Shown here: positions 10,649 to 20,850 of the stretch, piece after piece
How the letters are laid out: each line of letters starts with the position of its first letter
Position numbering within the stretch: position 1 is the first letter of the stretch
Source: Priapulus caudatus
Taxonomy: Eukaryota; Priapulida; Priapulimorpha; Priapulimorphida; Priapulidae
DNA: 21,895 nt
Direction of reading: 5' to 3'
Assembly: GCF_000485595.1 (NCBI RefSeq)
Contig: NW_014577087.1
Location: 230,145-252,039, forward strand
Notes under the pieces: generated by a model
What the model saw: the letters and a program-made list of their open reading frames with translations, nothing else
The model's database searches: none
Told to the model about the DNA's origin: nothing
Made by a program: the position numbers and the translations under genes

Positions 10649-12317
10649 AACACGTTAAATTGACCCGGCCTCCTAACACTCGGCCAGGCCGTGAGGGAAG
10701 AATGATTAACCTATTAATTATACCGTTGTCAATGGCAGCCTCTCTCACACGTAGGCTCATGCATGCGCGCACCGTGTCGCAAGCTAATACAACCCATCCT
10801 GTTAATCCTGTCGTCATTCGTTCAATCGTACCGCGCTCTCTAAACCTTGAATTGCAATAAATACGTAATGCATGAAAGCTTATTAAAGCGGATAATAAAA
10901 ATATTACGAAATGAATTATGCAATAGATGTGCGCAATCGTAGGCAAGGTGACCTGTCCAGTGTATAGTTGTTACTAATATAGAGAATAACAGCGGTTGCA
11001 CGCAACCGTCTATAACCCGCCGATTCGGCTCGGTTAATAATGCCGATTCCGAACACGTTTATCTTACGTTGATAATTGCGTAGATTGGAGTAGGCCTTCT
11101 TCAGAAGTAGGTAAGTAGCAAAGCATTGCGCAATTATCTCTTCAGACGATTGGCGGCGTCTCTCATTGACGATGGTATTAAAGGATTTTCCATAGCTTTT
11201 CAGCGAAGCAGATGTTATTCAATGTAAAATATTGCGCTCGTCGGAGATTCAATAACTGCGATTAATCTGAAAAAGGCTGGAGTGTAATAAGCGTTTTAAT
11301 AACCCCACGTGTTGCCTGCGCGAAATCCGATTCCGCCAATTGATTATGTTCTAATAGCGAATATCTCATTACAAACAAGATTTCCGTAGGAAGTTAGTAA
11401 TCGGCTTGAGAATTTTTGAATTCCTTGATTTAATTTGGGCAGAGGGAATCAATGTAATCGGTCTCCCCGCTGACTTTCTGCGTCCTCTTGAATTATCCGT
11501 CTAAGTTTAATGTGACGGCAATTAACAAGATCGCATTTATAACGAACATTTTTACTATTCGCTTTGTTTGTATATAGAGTGCAGGACACTAGATGCGCGG
11601 CTACGGTGCCAGTTTGTTTCCAGTATAAGCTTAGCAGCAGCAGCTCGGTATTATACACGTCGCGTCGAAAAGGCGATTCGCACTGATGGCTGAATTTTCA
11701 ATTGCGGCAAGTAATTTTACCATGCGGAGCGAAGCACTTCAGAAGCAGCTTCCAATGGCGTCCTAACCTCGCGCATCACACAGAGGCACGGCGAAAAGTC
11801 TGTCGAACTGATCAAGAATGATCATTTTACGCCGGAAGCAGATTTGACGCAAAATTATCTATTTCTGTACAGAAATTGCCTCGTTACGCAGGTCTGTTCC
11901 TCTGCGCTCGATAATACGACCGAGTTTCGCCCGCAAATCGTGGTTTGTTTTTCCCGATCTGATAAGAAAATTACCTGTAATATGCTTGTTTTGTGAGTAT
12001 ACGCGCCCGTAATATCATCGCTAGTTGCAAGTATCCACGATGAAAAATATTGGAGGAGAGGCGCCGAGAATAGAACCGAGAAAATAGTGCGTCCAATTAA
12101 GCTTGCCTGTTAGAATACAGTATTTTCTGATTTTAGCCGTAAATAATAATTAGTAAGCGGCCGGCGGATGCGGCAATTTCATCGCAGTTGACCTATACCT
12201 GGCAGGAATGTTTCCAAGTTTTCACAGGCATTATGGCGCAGACGCAGGCGTGGTGGGTTGGCGCGCAAAGCTGCGTAGAGCGAGATGAGGCGTGGCATAG
12301 TAAGCGCTAGGCGGAAT

Positions 12318-12663
12318 CACAGGCAGCTTGGAACGTCCTCAATGAAAAAAAATTAATGGTAAATAAACACGAAATGTACCAAAGTCTTAATGTTTTCTCG
12401 TACTCTATCTCGCCTTATCAGCCTGTAAATGCGCAGGTCAAAATGCTGCAATCTGCAACCACACAAGTATAACCGCACGCCGGCAGCCCTGTGCTGCGTG
12501 CAGCAAACAACATGAATAAAGCCAAGAGAGAGTTCATGTTGTTTGTGCTACGCAGCACCAGGGCGAACACAAGGCAAGAAAAACATTAAGACTTTGGTAG
12601 CATTCGTAGTTAAATTTAGGCATGAAATTTTTACAATTTATTGAGAACGTCCAAGTGCCTGTG
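12318..12663. mobile_element. hAT-type MITE, copy inside long repeat 2
   Basis: Same element as 6404-6719, carried within the second long repeat and not an independent insertion. It is 346 bp long through scattered small insertions. The flanking duplication is still readable but damaged: AGGCGGAAT on the left (one extra G) and AGCGAAT on the right (one G missing). Both arms and the inner foldback remain alignable. Confidence 0.85.
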
Positions 12664-13204
12664 AGCGAATACGCTGATCGAACTTAATTTATTTTGATCT
12701 ATTACACCAGTCAATGGCAAGTGTCCTAACGCTTCAATGTAAGAAATCTTACGGCAATATCAACTAACCAACGATTTACATGATAATAGCTTGATTATAA
12801 TCAGCACGATTAATTATGCTAGTGAATGAATATGCCTACACGCACGATAGCTTGTAGGAATAGTCCATATACTCCATATAAGTCCAATCGGTCCAATGGG
12901 AAGTGTGGCAGCGTAGATACCCTACATGCGAATGAGTAATATAAATTGCATAAAAAAATCTGTTATCCGCGTGTGGGCATGTGTGGTGTCAATCGGTGTA
13001 TTGTTACGATGAGTAATCGCTAACTTCTGTTGGCCGTACTACTGTGACATCATCTGCTGCCCTCCTCGACTGCACCAACACACCCAGCGCATTAGCCTAT
13101 GCGTGGCTCGCGCCGAGACCGGTGGGCGTTCTCACGCCAGATACGCGGATGATGCAGATGATTATTAATTGATTGTCGTTAGTTCGTTAGTGCGTGCGTG
13201 AGAT

Positions 13205-13600
13205 GATGCGCGCTGGCGCCGCTGTTGGATGCTGCTGCCTGCTGGCTGCTGCCGCTGCTGGTTGTTTGTTGTTGTTGTCACTGCTGCTGTTGTTGTTGCT
13301 GTGGCTGTGTTTGTTTGTTGTCACTGCTGGCTGTTGTTTGTTGCTAGCTGCTGGCACTGCCCGCTGTTGATGATGCTGCTGTTTTTTTGCTGCTGCTGCC
13401 AGCCGCTGTTGTTGTTGTTGTCACTGATGCTGTTGGCTGACTGCGCTAGTTTGTTGTTGTTGTCAATGCTGCTGTTTGCTGCGCTGTTGTTGTTGCTGGC
13501 TATTGCTGCTGTATTCGCTGCCGATGCCACTGCTGCTGGGCACTGCTGCTATTGCCTATCGAATGGGCTGGCCCTGCTGCTTCGCTGGCTGCCGTAGCTG
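13205..13600. repeat. CTG/TTG tract, degraded counterpart in copy 2
   Basis: Corresponds to 7242-7606 but has many added bases (for example TTTGTTTG and GGCTG changes) and some dropped units, so the triplet frame shifts repeatedly. This is poor behaviour for a translated tract and typical for read error in low-complexity sequence. Confidence 0.85.
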
Positions 13601-13985
13601 CCGTATTCCGCCGCATATATAACGTTTCTGCTGAAATGTGAGCACAAGGTGGAACGTTTTCCACGCGTAGTTAGTGTGAAGGCTTAGATATCAGGGAGCG
13701 CCATAACATAGATGATAGATATAATAGGTAGATCAATATTATGGATACTGCTGATGAATATCCCCCCCCTCTCTCTTCTTCGCTTCACGCATACCCCACA
13801 ATACACACGCGCTGTGTATATACTGAGCCTTCGCACCTAACCAATGATCTGTCCTACTGACAAACCGCTGTGCTCTTCGTCACGTAACGTATCTGTGATG
13901 GTTAAGCCGCCCTAATCAACAATCGTAACATAACACGCGCGTACTAAATTCGCGTAACTACGGCTAACACAACTAGGGGCGGTGC

Positions 13986-14116
<131 letters not shown>

Positions 14117-14565
14117 ATGGTTATACGCGCGTTACAGCACGCGGTGTAGAATAACGACGTGATACCAAATTATTGTGCTATTAAAAAATTCACCTAGCGG
14201 GACGTGTGTGTAGCGGGACGTGTGTGTGTCGGGGCTGGTAAAAAGCTTGGCAATGTGATTATGATTCGGACGACTGCGGCGCGTGTGAAAGATTGCTCAG
14301 CGCCGTGTCGACGTTAATTAGATGCAAGCATCGGGGCGCTAGAGCCGCGCGCGGGGGGGGGGAGACAGTCGTCGGACGCGGACACGACGACGACGCGTTT
14401 TAAATAATTTCATTATAAATCTCCGGGTGAATCAGTCGTCGGGCGTTTATTAGGCATGTTGCGACGCGTGTTGCGGCGGCTAGCGACAAACGGTCGCAGA
14501 CGCTCACTAGTTTACGGCGGTGGAAATAAGCGCGTGTTCGTGCGAGAGATCGTGATCGCGTTCGC
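14117..14565. other. Unique spacer with a 16-bp tandem duplication
   Basis: TAGCGGGACGTGTGTG occurs twice in tandem near 14195-14228. A G run of ten lies near 14354-14363. No gene or element is recognised. Confidence 0.6.
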
Positions 14566-14762
14566 GCATGTGTGCGTATATGTGTGCGCTCCTGCGTTCG
14601 TACGTGCGTGTAATATGTGCATGTGTATATGGGTTACAACGGAGGAAATAGGTGCGCGTGTGCGAGAGAGCGTGCATGCTCGCGTTCGCATATACGTATG
14701 TATGTGTGCGTGCATGCGTTCGTGCGTGCGTGCGTATGTGTGTGCGCGGGCGTGTGTGCGCT
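14566..14762. repeat. Broken (TGCG)n/(TG)n microsatellite
   Basis: Two TGCG/TGTG-rich blocks flank about 60 bp of mixed sequence. The Cys/Val/Arg-rich frames across it are repeat artefacts. Confidence 0.85.
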
Positions 14763-16292
14763 TCACCGTATCCGGTCCAATATTGACAGAATTGGCGCCT
14801 CCGCAACCAATCCTTCTCCCCATCAGCTGCTAATCAAAATCTACACTACTTGCAATGTCCGGCGATCGGTGTCGACAAGTCTGGCCTAGTTCCTTATTAA
14901 ATTACACACTTTCGAGCGCGCGTTTAATCACAAACGCGTGTACTGTACGCGCCCGCGAGTAGGTGGCGCTGGTATCGCACCGGTCTCGCGGGCGGGTGAG
15001 CGCTCAGACGAGATCGCGTTCAATCGCAGACGCGCTTCAACTCCGGACTCGTGATTGTGATTACGAACATTGCGTGAATATAAACGCTGCTGCGGACGCG
15101 GTGTCTGTGATTACAAACGCGTCTGATCATAGCTGGTGTCGAGTCGGTCGCTGCTCGTATTGTAGCGACCCCATGTTTCTAAGCCGCCATTATCTCCGCC
15201 TGATTGCTAACCTTATTTCGAATCGTTAGAGACAGACTCGATAATTAGGCACGCGTAATTCAATATGCAAAACTTTGGAAATGCGGTTCATCGGGCAGAC
15301 ATGTCACGTTAGACGCAATGCCATTCGCGGAGATAATTGTATTTATTTTTCCTACGGAAGCCCTCGCGTCTGACCCCGCCGCCGTGCGCATGCGCATGCC
15401 GGATTTCGTTTTCACTATGTGAATTTTATGCGTCGTCTATGTTTGCTCGCATATGCACGCGTACACGCACCGCACACTTCACTTATGATGTTACGATGCC
15501 GGCGCAATAACAGACAAATCTTCTCACACACAGCTGATCGTCACTCATATGCGGGCCTGTGCACATTGACAACGAATAGCATATACGTATACCCTGCTCC
15601 GTCGACACTACGCTTATCATCGGCTGCGGCTGTTCGCAAGCCAGACAGCTCAACCGGGAGATGCAGGGTAGTCAACCCGATATACCCCTAAGATACCAGG
15701 CAACCTGTCGGGAATGCGCCTTACACAAACATACACTTGCCTTAGATACACAGTTTTGCATGTGGTTACGCAGTAGGCAGAAGTTGCTTGGTCACAGACT
15801 GGTGCAGACGCCTGCAGCGCGTGCGCGGGCCCACACCGTGTGTGCGAGCCGAGGCACATAGCTTTGTGTTCTACTGCTACACATTCATTCGCGAGCGTTG
15901 TGATTTCAGAGAAAAGTGGAAAGTTAAACAGAACTGCATTTACACTCCGGTAACAATTTTCACTTCAAAAAACGCTGTTGATTTAATTGGCAGGAAATGG
16001 TGACAATTGACATTTCGAATGCCGGCGTACAACCGCGGCTAGCAAATTGCAACTTCCTCTGTATTGTGAAACAGAGAACCCCCACTCGTGCAACGCTGCA
16101 ATTTCTCTCACTGTTGCCGTCGTTTGGTTGAAATAACCGTGCACACCGCAGACCCGATGTTTTTGTCGAGCTTTAGCCGTGGAACGAAGTAAGAACTTCT
16201 CTCGATCTTTTCTCGCCAGGAGCGAAGACTTATACATGGACGACGCCACCCACGTGACGCGCCCGCACTGAGTCTACTGCTGTTGTCCATCG
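14763..16292. other. Unique region upstream of the candidate first exon
   Basis: About 1.5 kb of complex sequence. Short open frames of 60-90 residues (for example 14963-15229 and 15419-15691) show no known family. The region could hold promoter and 5' untranslated sequence for the exon at 16293. An NRF-1-like palindrome is at 15385 and a CACGTG E-box at 16251. No TATA or initiator could be placed with confidence. Confidence 0.5.
15385..15396. promoter_or_regulatory. Perfect NRF-1/Ewg-type palindrome
   Basis: TGCGCATGCGCA fully matches the known YGCGCATGCGCR consensus bound by NRF-1 and its insect relative Ewg at housekeeping-type promoters. It is about 900 bp upstream of the candidate first exon. 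A 12-bp match in a window rich in GCGC/TGCG repeats could be chance. Confidence 0.35.
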
Positions 16293-16479
16293 ATGGATGC
16301 CGGACAGACCGATTGGCAAGAGCGTAACCGCAGGACGCCCGGCCAGGGCAGGATGAGGAGGCAGAGGAGCAAAGAGTTTAGTCGTCATGACGACAGCTCG
16401 TCGGGTGATGATAACAATGGTCGTTTCAGTCCGGAGGACGTTAGAGCGAGAAATCCTAGGAACGTACAGACAATGAACG
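16293..16479 (+). CDS. Candidate first coding exon, N-terminal hydrophilic segment of an unrecognised protein
   Basis: An ATG at 16293 has an in-frame TGA only 24 bases upstream, so the frame starts here. It encodes 62 residues rich in Arg, Asp, Ser, Asn and Gln, with an RMRRQRSKEF basic patch, then an HDDSSSGDDNN acidic-polar stretch and a FSPEDVRARNPRNV segment. Such composition fits a disordered protein N-terminus and is unlike the repeat-derived frames around it. The exon would end at a strong donor, ACG followed by GTAAGT at 16480, leaving phase 1. Context before the ATG (TCG) is weak, though G follows it. No domain is visible and I do not recognise the gene. Later exons would lie beyond or elsewhere in the window and were not found. 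It may be a chance frame. Confidence 0.5.
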
Positions 16480-16485
16480 GTAAGT
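16480..16485 (+). promoter_or_regulatory. Splice donor GTAAGT
   Basis: GTAAGT matches the metazoan intron start perfectly and closes the candidate exon in phase 1. The base before it is G, as preferred. Confidence 0.5.
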
Positions 16486-16524
16486 GTTATAAAGCCTGTG
16501 CGAACCCTAACATGTGTATTTTTC

Positions 16525-16530
16525 AATAAA
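16525..16530 (+). terminator. Possible polyadenylation hexamer AATAAA just inside the intron
   Basis: If the donor at 16480 were not used, the frame continues 15 more residues and stops at TAA 16527-16529, inside this AATAAA. A T-rich stretch follows from about 16545. This would allow a short, prematurely polyadenylated transcript, but AATAAA is common by chance. Confidence 0.25.
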
Positions 16531-16667
16531 AACACTAAACAACAATGTTTTACCATATTTGTTACTGCATGCCCTGTTACTGCCATTGTCTTGTTCAACA
16601 GTCACGCCGAACGGGTATAGCACATACATCGTGGCAGTTCATAGTAGTACGGGTAATACACCGTGGT
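16531..16667. other. Short unique stretch, presumed intron
   Basis: Nothing recognisable beyond T-rich sequence after the possible poly(A) hexamer. Confidence 0.4.
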
Positions 16668-16680
16668 AATATATATGTAT

Positions 16681-16723
<43 letters not shown>
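16668..16723. repeat. (TA)n tract
   Basis: TA repeat with two TATG interruptions, about 55 bp. Confidence 0.95.
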
Positions 16724-16725
<2 letters not shown>

Positions 16726-17330
16726 GTTCATAGGCATTCGCGTGGTGGCACTATATGTATTTACGCTGCACAAACACTTTTCAACAACTGAAACTGAAGC
16801 GCAAATGAAACAATCAGACGACATAGAATACATTAACATTTCAAGTGATATTTACACAAGTGTGGACTAACATAATTAGAATTTATTTACGAGGTTTCAA
16901 TCGTTTTATTTTGGAAAGATGGCTTATGTATCAGTGGTGGGTAGTATATCCCATTCCGCAGCCGTATGTGCCTTGCTGCGTGTATTATTATACAATTTAC
17001 TTAAGTAGTCGATTTAAGCAGATTTCGATTTAACGGTCGCAATATCGGTGCGATCTGCTATCGTGTAGCTTATATGTGCAGCCTACTAGCGGAATCGAAT
17101 TCGGTGAAGAGGCTTTCTACGAAAGCCCAGAAGGCTCATGCGAAATGCGAAATGCGAACTTTCACTGTCGCGGTTGTAGCGCTCGGTGTGGCAAGCGTGA
17201 GAGACTGCATGCTGCCTACATGCCTGCATCGAGTAGGAGTAGCAGTTACTCCCACACAACCGTGTTCGCTGAGACGGAGAAAGGATGCTGCGCAGCCAAA
17301 TCATTTATACTTCGTGGAACTATAATGTTT
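16724..17330. other. Unique AT-richer spacer
   Basis: No gene is recognised. A Cys-containing frame from about 17082 to 17357 follows an AG at 17080-17081, but joining it to the candidate exon at 16479 gives an immediate TAG, so it is not its next exon. An unrelated exon cannot be excluded. Confidence 0.45.
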
Positions 17331-17430
17331 ATATATATATATATCAAGAGTAGATAATAACGTGTTATTAATGATTATTAATGATGTTAGTAATAATGTG
17401 TTATTATCTACTCTTGATATATATATATAT
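17331..17430. repeat. Inverted repeat, 40-bp arms and 20-bp loop
   Basis: Left arm 17331-17370 and right arm 17391-17430 match as reverse complements at 37 of 40 positions. The outer 16 or so bases are (TA)n and the inner core is ATCAAGAGTAGATAATAAC. The loop is AT-rich. It could be a small palindromic element inserted at TA, as in Tc1/mariner-type MITEs, or simply a hairpin-forming sequence. No duplication can be resolved within the (TA)n ends. Confidence 0.8.
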
Positions 17431-17536
17431 ACGCTGTTTAATGTACATCGCCTCGGTCATCACGCGGACTATGGAAACAGAAATCTACACGCTGGAATGG
17501 AATCGCTGTAGCAGCGTTGTTCTGACGGACGGCGTC

Positions 17537-17541
17537 TCCCC

Positions 17542-17580
<39 letters not shown>

Positions 17581-17830
17581 TCTTTCTCTCTCTTTCTGCC
17601 AAATTCCCTCCTTTGTTCTCGCCCTATTTATCTATATCTCACTTAATCACCCATTCTCCCCATCTCGATCTTTCTGTCTTCCCCTCTCTCTCGGTCTCTC
17701 TCTCTCTCTATCTCTATCCTTAATCTCTCTCCCTCTCTTTCTTATATATCTACCCTCTCTCGCGCTCTCTTTCTCTCTCTCTCTATCTATCTGTATCTGT
17801 ATCTGTATCTGTATCTCTATCTCTATCTCG
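17537..17830. repeat. (CT)n tract ending in a TATCTG hexamer block
   Basis: Degenerate CT, CTTT and CCCT units run for about 250 bp. Near 17783-17828 the unit becomes TATCTG repeated about five times, then TATCTC. Confidence 0.93.
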
Positions 17831-18427
17831 CTCGCGACCAGTCGCGGCGTCCGATCTGTACGGATCACATTCCGCTGACATGGATCAGCAGCAGCACTCA
17901 CTCACTCTAGCATATTCACTCACGCGACTCTGCGCGCGCCCCGTATTACACCGTGCTCTCCCGCATTACCACAGATAATCGCTGCTAGATCTCTCTAGCC
18001 GCTCTCTCCTTCCTGGCCGTCTATAACCCGGTGGGATTACCTAACCGTGCCTACATGCATGTCCTCCGCCACCGCCGCCATCTATGTTCCCCCGCCTCGG
18101 TTCGTCACCCACGTGCCGCGTTCACCCCCGCTGAACATTATATGAGCCGAACACGGTGGTCGATCGTGAATTTTATTAACCTCATAGCATTACACGGCCT
18201 AATAGGTTTAACGCACATCGGTCTTGTGGCCTCTAGGTCCAGAAAAGCAGATTATCCAGTGGCATTATGTCTGCACTATGCCACGTTGGAGTAGGAGGGG
18301 TGATTTGGACAGGTCATCGTGTAGAAATGCTGCCGCGGGTTTACAGTGGCGACTAATGGTATTAATGTGTCTGCAGAGATTCGATCGCTGCCTTGTGTAG
18401 CAGGGTCGCATCTTTGCTCCGCTCCCT
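17831..18427. other. Unique spacer, no gene recognised
   Basis: Complex sequence with an 87-residue forward frame (18031-18294) that resembles nothing known. No exon, RNA or element structure is evident. Confidence 0.5.
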
Positions 18428-18478
18428 GGTGGTGCCTTTCTCTTTCTCTTTCTCGCCCTCTCTTCACTCTCGCTCGCG

Positions 18479-18527
<49 letters not shown>

Positions 18528-18680
18528 TCTCTGTCTTTGTCTCTCTCTCCCTTTCACTCGCGCACGCACGCCTTCACTTTCCTGTTCTTCTCGCCTCGCC
18601 ACACTAGCTCGCTCTCTATTTCCCCTTCTCTCGCTCACACACACTCACATTCTCACACTCTCGCACACTACACTCTACTT
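18428..18680. repeat. (CT)n pyrimidine tract
   Basis: A pure (CT)n run near 18485-18524 sits within CTTT, CTGT and CACTC-rich pyrimidine sequence. Confidence 0.93.
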
Positions 18681-18984
18681 CTTTCCCTCTCTGTGTGTGT
18701 CTTTCCCTTCCAGTCATCTCTCCCTGTGTCATTAGAATGGGAACCGAGGTGACATGAAATACTGAAGCATCGCTGTGTATAATAGCATTACAAACTTCAG
18801 CAAATCCTGCTTATTTGTCTTCTCGCTAAAAACTGTCAGAACCTATTCGGGGCGAGTCACCGAAATATTTACGTGCCAATCTCGCAATTTTCGAGTTCAG
18901 CGAATCTGTTTCGGACGTGCCGCCCTCTCTCTCCGTCAGCAATTGCTAGTAGATCTACCACGCGCTTGCACTGCATGAAAATGT
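18681..18984. other. Unique spacer
   Basis: About 300 bp with no recognisable feature. Confidence 0.5.
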
Positions 18985-19134
18985 ACACGCACGCAGCACG
19001 CACGCACGCACGCACACGCAGTTACATACGCACATGCACGCACACGTGCTTGCCTACACACAGGCAGGCACACGTACCTACATGCAGATACGCACAGGCA
19101 CGAAGGCATACGGGCACGTACGTACGTACGAATT
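18985..19134. repeat. Degenerate (CACG)n microsatellite
   Basis: CACG, CACA, CAGG and TACG units run for about 150 bp and end in a (CGTA)n short run at 19118-19130. Confidence 0.88.
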
Positions 19135-19445
19135 CAAATCGGTTCTCAGTTGCTCAGCGATTGCTGCTAAAACCGCCTCGTCTGTCCGTCCAAGCCCACC
19201 ACTTTGTTATGAAACAAAAGTTGCGGCCGGGAGAGAGGGGGAGCGCGCTAGCATAAACAGTATCGGGCGCGCCGCTGCCACGCCGCAGCGAGAGGATGAA
19301 GAGATGAAGGGAGGAGGGTCACGCGAGGTGAAGACGGGGGAGGCCGATGACGGCCGAGCGTGTAAATTCACCCACTCTCGAGATCTGCTGCTTTGTTTCC
19401 AAGTGGTCGCTTTCATAAATGATGGTGGGCCATGTGTTTCTGCCA
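19135..19445. other. Unique spacer
   Basis: No gene recognised in about 310 bp. The stretch is purine-rich at 19285-19345. Confidence 0.5.
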
Positions 19446-19764
19446 GTGGTGCTGCTGCTGCTGCTGGCTGGTGGTGGTGGTGGTGGTGCTTCTGCTGCTG
19501 GTGGTGGTGGTGGTGGTGGTGTTGGTGGTGGTGTTGCTGGTGGCGGTGGCGGTGGCGGTGATGATGATGATGATAATGATGATGATGACGACAATGCCGA
19601 AGAAGAAGAAGAAGATGATGATGATTATAATGATGATAATAATGATGATGAGGAGGAGGAAGATGATGATGGGGATGATAGCGATGGTAGCGGAGGTGAT
19701 ACTGCTGCAGGTGCGGCTGCTGCTGCCGCCGCTGCTGCTGCTGCTGCTGCTGATGCTGCCGATG
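19446..19764. repeat. Mosaic trinucleotide tract: CTG, GTG, GAT, GAA then CTG
   Basis: Successive blocks of CTG, GTG/GCG, GAT/AAT, GAA, GAT/GAG and CTG/GCC triplets run for about 320 bp. A forward frame opening at 19419 (148 residues) would read a hydrophobic leader, Gly-rich, Asp/Glu-rich and Ala-rich sections. Other frames are equally open, so translation is not supported by this alone. Confidence 0.93.
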
Positions 19765-20443
19765 CTGCTGCTATTGGCTGCTGGTGTCGTGGCTGGGACG
19801 TGACGCACCAGCGTGCAGTCATCGGGCCCGCTTTAGCTTTTTTGCGTGTGTCGTGTGGGAGATAGAGAGATGTAAGCGAACCCGATATTTCATTCGTCGC
19901 GCGCGCCTCGCCTCTTAATCTTGTACACACAGCCGATGCTATCGCGCAGTGGATCGGTCTCCGAGCTGCCAGCATCTGTTCGATTCTCGAAATAAGTTAC
20001 CAGCTCTCTGATTTCTTTTACGCGAATGCTGTCGTACGCTGGCGATGCGTGTCTACAGGTTAGTAACTGCGACGCCCAGTGAGATACTGCGCGATGAGGG
20101 GGAAAAAAATTTGTTTTTAATATTATTTCCCGTATAATTGCGGTTTAATAATTTATGGAATTAATTTAAAGAATATTATATCGTTTAATTGCGCCGATAC
20201 CCGCTGCTGCGCTCCTCCGGCAACCAGCCGTGCGCTGTTCACTTACTTTGTCTGATGCCTGCGAACAACAGGTTGAGCCTAATCATTCGGAAAGAGTACC
20301 TGTGCGTAATTATTGAGGCAGAATGCTTGGTGGCTGCAGAGCGCGCACGGAATCAGTGCAGTCGGTGGTTTTCCCCCTCCTTCATTTTAACTGAGTCATA
20401 GACTCTCTAATTAATTGATTCTCTTTAACCCACTCATTCACAT
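19765..20443. other. Unique spacer with AT-rich island
   Basis: Contains an AT-rich patch at 20100-20195 surrounded by GC-richer sequence. No gene or RNA recognised. Confidence 0.5.
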
Positions 20444-20672
20444 GCTCTCTCGCGCACTCACGCACGCACTCACTCACGCATTCGCTCCATCACTCACTCA
20501 CTCACTTACTCACTCACTCACTCACTCACTCACTCACTCACTCACTCACTCACTCACTCACTCACTCACTCACTCACCGAACCCACTCACTCACTCACTC
20601 ACTCACTCACTCACTCACTCACTCACTCACTCACTCACTCACTCACTCACTCACTCACTCACTCACTCACTC
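20444..20672. repeat. (CTCA)n tetranucleotide satellite, about 230 bp
   Basis: More than fifty CTCA units, degenerate at the start (CGCA, CTTA), then nearly perfect except for one CCGAACC interruption at 20577-20584. The forward frame reads Leu-Thr-His-Ser repeats as an artefact. Confidence 0.96.
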
Positions 20673-20850
20673 CCGTCCTCCCTTCCTCCCTTTCTCCATT
20701 CCTCCCACCCTCCCTCGCTCCCTATAGCTTCCTCTCTCCCTCCCTTGCTCCCTTCCTCCCTTCCTCCCTTCCTCCCTTCTTCCATGCCTGCCTTCCTCCT
20801 CCCTCCAACCCCTCCCTCTCTTTCTCTCTCTTTCTCTTTCGCTCTCATAC
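20673..20850. repeat. (CCTT)n/(CTCC)n pyrimidine tract
   Basis: Directly continues the CTCA satellite with CCTTCCTC and CCTCCCTC units and ends in CTTTCTCT. A pyrimidine-only strand of this length can form triplex DNA. Confidence 0.92.

Noticed and set aside
17082-17357. Second exon for the candidate gene at 16293
   Set aside because: The AG at 17080-17081 is preceded by only a weak pyrimidine tract, and splicing from the phase-1 donor at 16479 gives GCC, TAC and then TAG.
20444-20672. CRISPR-like array
   Set aside because: It is a head-to-tail four-base satellite with no spacers; no array of longer repeats with unique spacers exists anywhere in the window.
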